Shown in pieces: positions 56,157 through 64,000 of a stretch of 64,000 bases of DNA (position 1 is its first letter; each line of letters opens with the position of its first letter). Origin of the DNA: Zantedeschia hybrid cultivar (Eukaryota > Streptophyta > Magnoliopsida > Alismatales > Araceae); contig JARZZO010000011.1 in the NCBI GenBank assembly GCA_030544215.1, positions 17,996,501 to 18,060,500 on the forward strand. The letters run 5' to 3'. Made by a program: the position numbers and the translations under genes. The notes under the pieces were generated by a model. It made no database searches. It was not told where the DNA came from and saw nothing but the letters and a program-made list of their open reading frames with translations.

Positions 56157-56977
56157 TAATGTGCATGTAAAATTTTAGACGTGACATATGTATGTAGACG
56201 TAACAAATATTTCATCGGTGTGATAAATAATATTTGTCATGTATAAAAAATATTTGTCATCCACATGCATATGTACATAGATTTTTAGGCAAATAAATAT
56301 TTTGCGGACTTTTTATTAGTCATGCTTGAAAAAATATTATTCTTAATGCATGTATGTACATATTTCTTAGTTCAATAAATACTTTTTAAGTGTGATAATA
56401 TTCCGTGTTAATATTTATCTTGTTCGTATACATTCCTCTCACTAGAATCTTACAGGCCCATTAAATACCTTACCTTTGAAAAAGTTTTCATATCCATGTG
56501 AAGTTGCTCACGGCGGACCAATGCATTGCAGCGTTAAGTATAGCTGATTGTAATACTTGGCATAATCCAGTTCCAGAATATTTTAGTGTCCGACATGTGA
56601 GAGCAGATTACAGAAATCCGTCCAACTTCATCAGGCAGTCATGAATTGCGAGATGATCGAAGCCACGTTGCGAACTGTCCAATCAGAAGTCGACAGCTAA
56701 GAATACAATTATTCTCCACAACGGCCCACGATTCCTTAGGAAAGACGGCCTTTTCACGCTCATCTCCCTCCATCTATTATTTAATTTCTTCCCTTTCTTA
56801 TTGTTGTTTTGGCCTGTGATTGTTCCTAATCACTAGTTATTGCCACATAAGTAATGTAAACAACCACTATTTAATACGAGCAAAGCCACCAGCTCCACAA
56901 GAGGATCCTTTGCACCTCCTCCTCAGACCCGTGTGTGCTCCAAGATATATGTAAGGAGGGAGGTGATGAGGTACAAC

Positions 56978-57255
56978 TTAGGAATACACATGTCTCGGGT
57001 CGCTGGCCCAATGGACACGTTACCTGTCCGAGAGCAGGCTCGTCACGGTTTTGAATCCTGTTAGATGCAAGATTTCCATGGAATGTACACAGTGCACGTG
57101 GAGCTCTCACTCAACTGTTGATTGGTGTTTTTCACCTCCTAGGAGATATCCTCCAATTGAGTAGATTTGATCTTTGGTCTTCCGGCCAAGGGAACCTGTG
57201 CCCAACCACTGTGCTATCGTCTTAAAAAAAAAAAAAAAATTTAGAAATACACATG
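56978..57255 (+). mobile_element. tRNA-derived SINE with poly(A) and 15-bp target duplication
   Basis: Body 56993-57240 (about 248 bp). A box TGGCCCAATGG (57009-57019) and B-box-like GGTTTTGAATCC (57050-57061) resemble a tRNA-Arg-type head. It ends in A16 (57224-57239). Flanks TTAGGAATACACATG (56978-56992) and TTAGAAATACACATG (57241-57255) differ at one base, so the insertion is well preserved. Read on the minus strand, the 3' end also carries A-box TAGCACAGTGG and a B-like TCAAATC, i.e. a second tRNA-like head in opposite orientation. Confidence 0.8.
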
Positions 57256-58102
57256 AGTGCAGAGAAAAAAATCTAGAAAATTCCATTGCACTTGCTCCTC
57301 TCACTTACCACGGCCCCACCCAATGCCTTCTTCCCCTCCCACTGGGTAGGGTAGGGGTTCATGAAAACTTTGTATTCTTTGGAAAAGGAAAAAGATTTGT
57401 TCTCAGATTAAAAATCATTCCAAAAGAATATAAAAGGTTAATAGGAAAAGTCAAATCTCATATGAGTTAATGTTAAATCTTCCTTGGAACCGGAGAGAGT
57501 GATCAGTTGATCGGGGAGAGCAGGAGAAAATTTTTAGGATAATTTTTTCAACCAAGTAATAAGAAGTTTTCTATAACTATTTATTGTTTAATATCCTTAA
57601 TCCTAAGAAACTAGTTTTTCAAGAACGTAGATTTTTCCCTCCTATTTTTCCAAACCCCTAACCTTAAAAAAACTAGTTCTACAGCAATGTCGACTTAATT
57701 ACTGGTTTTACATCTGAAAGTGTTTTATTTGGATGGCTGTAATAGATGCAAATGACAAATCAAATGCGTCTCACATTTAATAAAAGTAAAATATAATATG
57801 ATGACAAGCTCTATACTGCATGTTAAATTTGTATTAAGATTTTGAATTAGACAAAATATTGAAATTTGCAAACACGGGATATTTATGGACCAGCGGACTC
57901 TTTTTCAATATTTTATACTGTTTTAGAGTATGCTAAAAACCCCTCAGATGAGTCAGATCCAAAGAAAACTCTATCCTTATTCATAGAAAAAATTATATTG
58001 TCGATAAGAAAGATAACAGTTCTATGTAATTAGCTTATGTTCGTCTAATCTTCGAAGGTGATGAGAAGATCCTAAACTTATATTTCTTCTTCCCATAAAT
58101 AG
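57256..58102. other. Intergenic DNA, nothing recognised
   Basis: AT-rich, no gene. Confidence 0.5.
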
Positions 58103-58591
58103 ATTTCTACTAGGACTGGCAATGAGTCGAGTCGAGTCGAGCCGAGTTTTAGATGGCTCGGACTCGGCTCGAGTCAAAGAAGTTTGGCTGGAGCTCGAGT
58201 TCGAGTTCGGTTCAAGTTCTAAATTTGGACTCGAGTTTGGCTCATTTCGTTTTTGCCAGGTTCAAGTTCGGCTCAACTCGAGCTCGAATCACACAAATTT
58301 AGACATATTTTATTTAGTTTTAGTCATTTGATGTACAATTAGAATGAGAATCTTTTAATAAATATACTTACTTGACCTAATTCAAAAAAATTAAAAAAAT
58401 ATACTAAATAAATCAAGCTAGCTCATGAGCTCATGAGCCGAGCCACAGTAAACTTGAGTTTGGCTCATTAAACTATTCAAACTTTAATCTAAATTTGAAT
58501 TTGGCTCGTTTGATATTTCAAGTCAAACTGAACCAAGCCAAAATCGAGCCGAACCCGAGCGACTCAGCTCATTGCTAGTCCTAGTTTCCAC
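58103..58591. mobile_element. hAT-type MITE with diverged 8-bp target duplication
   Basis: Body 58111-58583 (473 bp). Ends TAGGACTGGCAATGAG and CTCATTGCTAGTCCTA are inverted repeats of hAT type, followed inward by GTCGAGTCGAG-like words on both arms. Flanks ATTTCTAC (58103-58110) and GTTTCCAC (58584-58591) agree at 6 of 8 positions, both differences being transitions. Confidence 0.75.
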
Positions 58592-58697
58592 AACCTAACC
58601 TTCCATTACTTCTATGCTTTGTCCCCTCTTCTTTTTCGTTAATGAGATGTCTTCCAGTGAGAAACCCCTTTCCATGCTATGATATAACATTTGAGGT

Positions 58698-58698
<1 letters not shown>

Positions 58699-58741
<43 letters not shown>
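58699..58741. repeat. (TA)n microsatellite
   Basis: About 21 uninterrupted TA units. Confidence 0.95.
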
Positions 58742-58744
<3 letters not shown>

Positions 58745-59699
58745 TATGGTCACAAAATATTCCATCCTTTCTAATTTTCTTTGTGTACATCAACAAAACA
58801 AGAAGTTTAATCTTATCTATGTAACATCAGAAGAATTTTGAACGGTATGTTTCTTTTACGCATAATGGTTAAGCAGCAAATATAATATTAATGTGACATA
58901 GTGAGATTATTTATTAAAAAAATAAAATAGATTAATATGTAATTAAAAGTCTAAAAAAGACATTTTTTAAAAAAAATTATTTATAATATGTTAAAATATT
59001 TTGTATCACATCAAATAATCTTCGTTGTATGATCTCTCATAGAACTGCACATGAAGAGTGGAAAAAAAAAATCCAAGTATATATGACGACTCATCTACCA
59101 TCACGGCGTGCATAACTCTAGAGTGTGATAGATCATCGACGGATTTCTGATGGTTTTCATGTAAAGGTAGGAAAACCAAAACTCATTTGGTTATTGCTCC
59201 AACAACATCTACTCTTTTCCCCTTTTCACTTTTGTCTCTTTTATTTACTTTCCTCTTCTTCCTCTACACTTTTATACATTTTATTATTTTAAAATATTTT
59301 ATGGACCCATTATAAGCCAATTAGCATCGTTTGGAATTTGAGCATTTTCTATTAGAGTGTCATTTGATGCATCGTAAATTGTCCTAAAACATCATAAATA
59401 GTCGAAAAATAGTGTTTTTTTTTTTAATGTTTGGAGTGCTGCAAATTATTTTGTGGTACTCTTTTTGTATGCTTGATACGTCATAAACTACCGTACTTTA
59501 AAATCAGCTGACCCCTAAAATAATTCTCCTTTAGTTTTAGTTTTCAATCCACATTTAATTTTACTAATTTTAAAATTGATAATTTTAAAAATAAGATCTT
59601 CTGACATTTTATGACCAAATTACAAACTTCTTCTTACTCTCCAGGTACCCTCGGCCGGTAATCGAGATGTGTGACAAGTGGGAAGCTGTGTTTCAGTAC
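58742..59699. other. Intergenic DNA, nothing recognised
   Basis: AT-rich with poly-T runs. No gene before the LTR that begins at 59700. Confidence 0.5.
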
Positions 59700-59732
59700 T
59701 GATGAGGCAGAATCCGATTCGGTCCATTAAGA

Positions 59733-60004
59733 CAGGCCCAACACTGAGATCAGTCCAACAGCGGCGGTAAGGAGCCCACTGGCAGCCTTCGGCCCGTTAG
59801 CGCCCCAGCAGCCCTCAGCCCAATGAGCAGTCCAGTGGTCCTCTGCCCAATCAGCGGCCCAGCAACCTTCGGCCCATCAGCGGCCCAATAGCCTTCGGCC
59901 CATTAGCGGCTTAGCAGCCTTCGGCCCAGTAAGCTCCAACCCACTAAGCGGCATCTGGCCCATCAGCGGCCCAACCCCCTTCGGCCCAGTAGCCATATTC
60001 GGCC
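59733..60004 (+). promoter_or_regulatory. Array of GGCCCA motifs in U3
   Basis: About ten GGCCCA and two AGCCCA copies (site II, TGGGCY on the other strand) within 270 bp, embedded in imperfect repeats of the form CAGCCTTCGGCCCATTAGCG. The array ends about 100 bp before the TATA box. The solo LTR at 753-1647 has a similar set of TGGGCC motifs (1360-1605). Confidence 0.8.
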
Positions 60005-60102
60005 CACTCCGGTGGGAGGGTTAGGCACTATGACGGTTTACCAGTAAACCCAGAACATAGTCCTATATCGGCTGCTACCGTTAAGCATCCTCTATCCTCA
60101 GC

Positions 60103-60110
60103 TATAAATA
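60103..60110 (+). promoter_or_regulatory. TATA box of family B LTR
   Basis: TATAAATA in CAGCTATAAATACACGG, at the position equivalent to that in the solo LTR (minus strand 1266-1273). Confidence 0.8.
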
Positions 60111-60655
60111 CACGGCTATTTATTACCAAAGATATGTCTTCGTGACCCCAAGGACTACAGTCCAAAAAGCATTAAAGCTGCTTCTTCCACCTCTTTGACT
60201 TCTGAATCGAATCATCTTCAGAAGCTAACTTAACCGTCGGAGGGGGTTCCTAAGGGCCGAAGCCCGAGACTCCTACTGACTGGTTTTTCTTCTTCTTTCC
60301 CTCTTACAGGGACTCGGTTTGATTCTTCGCCGACCTCCCCGAGTCGGTCTCGGCCACCGACCTCGAGACTTCTCCCTCCGGTCTCGACGCCATTCGCCGG
60401 CTGGTCCTCCTCGCCTGAAGGTGCCTCGGCTCCGCCTCGCACCAGCTGTTCCTCATCCGAAGAAGCTTCGGCCACGCCTTCCGCAGGCTAGCCCACATCC
60501 GACCGGGCGACCCTCGGCTTCGGATCTTCGGCCTCGTCTCCGCCCTCGCCGCGTTCCGGATCCCCGTCGGGCCTCCTCCGATCCGTTCCAGCTCCGGATT
60601 CTAACTTCGGATTCCAGTCTCGGAATCCGGTCGTGTGGGAAACAAGCAAAGAGTC

Positions 60656-62410
60656 ATGTCTCATCGTCCTGCGACCCGACGATCCGGACAAGACGAGGCA
60701 GAGACGCGGGCAACTTCAGCGCAGCCACTTCATTCTGAAGGTGCCCCGTCTGCTCCACCGCAAAGCGCGGCTCTTCCTGTCATACCAGAGTCCCTCGCTA
60801 CTGGAGACAACCGGATGGAAGCACTTCAGCAGCAAATGGCGACGCTAGCTGCTGCCGCTACCTCACTTGTGCCCCTACAAGACATGGTATCCGCCATCGC
60901 CCATCGCATGGGATTACTGGGCCAGCTCCCCCAACAAGTGCCGCCTCCTCCACTCTATCCCGTCCAAGATATAAGGTTCCGGTCGGCACCCTCACAGGTC
61001 TTCCCTGACGAGACCGCCACGGCGCGCAGCAAGCCCTCGACACCACCTGCCCGAGTCCCTCGCACCGACCGCATTACAACGGAGCAAGGTTACGCTTCGT
61101 CTGAATTTCACCCGGCCGGAACCAGAGGACATTCGGTCACCACTTCAACTGTCCCGGACCTGGACCGGCGGTTGACAACCATGAGGAAAGAGATGCAGCA
61201 GATGGTGTCTCGGCCGTACGGAGCGCCTCTTGCCAGCACCATTCTGGAGCAAACTCCATTCACACCAGAGCTCCTGGCTACCGAGGTACCTCCTAACTTC
61301 AAACTACCGAAAGGCCCCCTCTACGACGGAATGACAGATCCAGTCTGCCACTTCCAAAGGTTCAATACCTACCTATCTGTCCAAGGGGTCACTGAGGCAG
61401 TCCGCTGCCGTCTCTTCCCCCTCACTCTCGAAAAGACTGCCCTAACCTGGTTCGAGACATTGGCCCCCAACTCCATCCACTCTCTAGTCCAGTTGGGCCA
61501 ATTATTTATCGACCAGTTCTATGATGCCACCCGGCAGTGCAAAACTTCGGCCAGCCTACTAGCCATTCGGCAAGGCCCCACCGAGACCCTCCAGGAATAT
61601 TTCACTAAATTCCGGACTGAAGCCGCCCAGATCCCAAACCTGGACAGCTCGATTGCGGTTTCGGCCGTAATCAGCGGGTGCCGGGACGAAGGGCTCCTCG
61701 GCTCGATCGGGAAGCGCCATCCCTCCACCTTCCAGGACCTCGTAGTCCGGGCCCATAAATACATCAACCGGGAGACCCTGATGATGTCCAAGAGCAAGAG
61801 TGCAGCCGAAGCGACACCGATGCCTGCCCCTCCGGCGGTTCGTCCTCGACCCGAAGATCAAGAACCCTCTCGTAAGCGATATCGGAGGGAGGAGTGGGAC
61901 CGAGACAAGCGACGGGATCCGCAGCCGCGGTACCTGCTGCTACCTGCTCTCCCTTCTCGAATGCTTATGGAAGTGAAGGGCATGCTCCGACGGCCAGAGC
62001 GCATCAAAACTGATCCTCGCCAAAGGGATCCCGACAAATATTGTGAATATCATCGGGAGATCGGCCACTCGACTGACGAATGCCGGCACCTTCGGGAGGA
62101 GATCGATCGCCTCATCAGAGAGGGCAGACTACCGCAGTACCGGCGAGAGCAGCCTCAGCAGCAGCGGAACCGGGACGTCCTTGAGACGACCAGGCCGCAT
62201 CAACCTCCGGAGAAGGAAGCCGCTCCTCCACCAAAGGTCACCTCGGCCCCGATAGAAAGATCTCACCAACGACCCAGTGCTGGGTCAATCATGATGATAT
62301 CCGGTGGACCGGGAGAAGGATCGAGGCGTCGTCAGCTCAGCTCCACGACAGTAGCGGCAGTTGATGTCGAGCCGAAGCGGTCTTGTCAAGAAGACATCAC
62401 CTTCGGCTAA
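60656..62410 (+). pseudogene. Gag of family B element
   Basis: The first ATG of the frame is at 60656, only about 22 nt after the recognisable LTR ends. A basic, Pro/Ala/Gln-rich N-terminus is followed by the gag domain (LPKGPLYDGMTDPVCHFQRF, LTLEKTALTWFETLAPNSI, GQLFIDQFYDATRQCK, ETLQEYFTKFRTEAAQIPN, STFQDLVVRAHKYI). Then come a charged linker and zinc knuckle YCEYHREIGHSTDEC (62040-62085). It ends in TAA at 62408-62410, but the same frame continues into protease, so this stop is probably a break (or, less likely, a natural gag terminus). Confidence 0.85.
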
Positions 62411-63358
62411 GAGGACCTGACTGATATTCAGGTTCCTCACGACGACGTCCTCGTTGTAAACGCTGTAATAAACAGCTACGATGTTTATCGCATTTTTGTT
62501 GATAATGGAAGCGCTCCCAATATATTATTTTACGATTGTTTTGTAAAGATGGGATTGAATGAGGCTAATATGAAGCCTCACCGGGGGCCTCTATTTGGTT
62601 TCAACAGCTGGCCCTGCCGAGCAGAAGGCATTGTCCGGCTCCCTGTGACTATAGGTTCGGCTCCCCGGCAATTAACCGTAGAAACGGATTTTACCGTTGT
62701 AAAAGTTGATTCAGCTTACAACGCCATCTTTGGCCGAAGGCTAATCGGCGGGATCGGAGCTGTACCTTCGTCCTTTCACCAGAAACTGAAATTCCGTACC
62801 AGCCATGGAATAGGCGAAGCCAAGGGGAATCAAGAAGTAGCTCGGCAATGTTATATGATTTCGGTCAAGGGAAAGGCTGCGGGCGAATCCCTGTCAATCG
62901 AATCTTCAGCCAAAGCATCCCCGAGAGAGGAACTCATCGCCATCCCGGTTCCGGGAGGCGAGGGACGGATCCTCATGATAGGCTCTGGTCTAGAAAAAAC
63001 TGAAGCCGAGAAACTTGCCGAGTTCCTAAAAGAGAACCTCGATGTCTTCGCCTGGTCTCCTGCAGACATGCCCGGGGTCGACCCGGAGATAGCGGAGCAT
63101 CGGCTGCATGTCGACCCCAACCAGCCCTCGGTTAAGCAGAAGTGGCGTACCTTCAATCATGAAAGGAGGTCCGCCATCCAAGCCGAAGTTCAAAAAAGGT
63201 TGGACGCCGGGCATCTCCGAGAGGTACACCACCCATACTGGATCGCTAATGTGGTGATGGTGCCCAAAAAAGATGGCAAGTGGCGGATGTGCGTGGACTT
63301 CACCAACCTCAACAAAGCCTGTCCGATGGATAGCTTCCCGCTACCTCGGATAGATTAG
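62411..63358 (+). pseudogene. Protease and N-terminal RT of family B element
   Basis: Same frame as gag. The protease active site reads FVDNGSAPNILF; plant Ty3 proteases usually have Asp-Thr/Ser-Gly, so Asn after Asp is unusual. AIFGRRLI follows as the second conserved region. A short linker (FAWSPADMPGVDPEIAEHRL) leads to RT motifs WIANVVMVPKKDGKWRMCVDF, TNLNKACPMD and FPLPRID. A TAG at 63356-63358 stops the frame where related elements have Gln. The first ATG after the gag stop is at 62549, inside the protease, so it is not a plausible natural start. Confidence 0.85.
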
Positions 63359-63886
63359 GTGGTGGATGCAACCTCCGGCCACGAGCTACTAAGGTTTCTC
63401 GACGCCTACTCAGGCTATCATCAGATCCGAATGCATCCGGAGGACGAGAGCAAGACCAGCTTCACGACCGATCTCGGTCTATATTGCTATACCCGGATGC
63501 CCTTCGGCCTGAAGAATGCCGGAGCGACATATCAGTGCCTCGTCAACAAAATATTTGCTCCGCAGCTCGGCCGCAATATGGAAGTCTACATCGACGACAT
63601 GCTGGTGAAAAGCCGCGTCGCTGCAGACCACCTGGCTGACTTAGCCGAAACATTCTCCGCCCTGCGTCAATACAAAATGAAGCTAAATCCAGCAAAGTGT
63701 GCCTTGGGAGTAGCCTCCGGGAAGTTTCTCGGCTATATGGTCACTCACCGAGGGGTGGAAGCTAACCCCGCGAAGGTTTCGGCCATCATTCAAATGCGCC
63801 CTCCGGCTAACATCCGAGAAGTCCAGAAGCTAAACGGAAGGATTGCCGCCTTGAGCCGCTTCATGTCTAGAGCGGCGGATTATTGA
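63359..63886 (+). pseudogene. RT core of family B element
   Basis: It continues in the same frame after the TAG: LDAYSGYHQIRMHPEDE, RMPFGLKNAGATYQ, catalytic YIDD (63587-63598), FLGYMVTHRGVEANP and the thumb region. It is closed by TGA at 63884-63886 within SRAADY-stop. Still the same frame, so a third nonsense change. Confidence 0.87.
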
Positions 63887-64000
63887 TTTTCCTTCTTCAA
63901 GCTGCTGAAAAAGGCCAATAGCTTCTCCTGGACCCACGAGTGCCAATCGGCCTTCGAACAACTGAAGGTCTATCTCTCCAAGGTTCCCATCCTGTCCAAG
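63887..64000 (+). pseudogene. Start of RNase H region of family B, cut by window end
   Basis: Same frame after the TGA; FKLLKKANSFSWTHECQSAFEQLK is the connection between RT and RNase H. It runs to the last base. Confidence 0.8.

Larger units (their letters stand above)
59700..60634 (+). repeat. 5' LTR of family B element (3' limit approximate)
   Basis: Starts TGATGAGGCAGAATCC. Homology to the solo LTR holds to CGGAATCCGGTCGTG (about 60634); the last 19-20 bp of the solo LTR, ending CATCA, are not matched. U3 is rich in GGCCCA; TATAAATA lies at 60103-60110. Confidence 0.85.
59700..64000 (+). mobile_element. Tat-like Ty3 retrotransposon, family B, 5' part
   Basis: A 5' LTR (59700 to about 60634) is followed directly by gag, protease and reverse transcriptase in one frame and runs off the window. 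The LTR is homologous to the solo LTR at 753-1647. The gag type, knuckle (YCEYHREIGHSTDEC) and RT place it in the Tat group, but it lacks the G-patch and long linkers of family A. At least three in-frame stops break it. The usual primer site and leader between LTR and gag are absent. The 3' end and target duplication cannot be seen. Confidence 0.88.

Noticed and set aside
56993..57070. Functional tRNA gene
   Set aside because: A and B boxes are present but the B box has an extra T, the arms do not fold properly, and the unit has a poly(A) tail and target duplication, so it is a SINE.

Overview
This window is nuclear DNA of a flowering plant, most likely a non-grass or grass commelinid monocot. 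The evidence is AT-rich intergenic DNA, nested LTR retrotransposons with 5-bp target duplications, plant-type SINEs and MITEs, and two recognisable plant host genes. One gene is very GC-rich at third codon positions and the other is not, a contrast typical of monocots. The species cannot be fixed from the sequence. There is no sign of bacterial, organellar or viral DNA, and no CRISPR array or intact tRNA gene.

Host genes. A single-exon CBL-interacting protein kinase (SnRK3) gene lies at 3551-4879, with a TATA box, a CT-rich leader and two short upstream ORFs. A GLE1-type mRNA-export factor lies at 39855-41762, with an uninterrupted coding exon preceded by a 5'UTR intron. They look independent: CIPK acts in calcium signalling and GLE1 at the nuclear pore. 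No other convincing host protein gene was found.

Layout. 1-2100: solo LTR of a Ty3 family (family B, minus strand) and a foldback MITE. 2290-5250: CIPK gene. 5250-9400: AT-rich intergenic DNA with MITE-like pieces. 9440-27000: a degenerate tandem array of about 175-bp units, split by a solo Copia-like LTR (10459-12015) and by a 14.3-kb Tat-lineage Ty3 retrotransposon on the minus strand (family A, 12101-26437). 27700-33400: an LTR remnant, then a 3.4-kb solo LTR that splits a 74-bp tandem repeat. 35307-36629: solo LTR of family A. 36900-39090: intergenic DNA with local duplications. 39100-42500: GLE1. 42600-59700: repeat-rich intergenic DNA with hAT-, MULE- and SINE-type elements, a second Copia-like LTR copy and microsatellites. 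59700-64000: a 5' LTR and a broken gag-pol of family B, running off the window.

The most notable signals are: (i) an 88-bp-period array of imperfect palindromes in the family A LTRs; (ii) a protease / G-patch / A10 run / -1 frame / reverse transcriptase order in family A; (iii) nested insertions whose removal restores the phase of an older tandem array; (iv) an array of GGCCCA (site II type) motifs upstream of the family B TATA box; and (v) a SINE with tRNA-like promoter boxes facing each other from both ends. All elements are decayed. I describe their breaks and do not reconstruct them.
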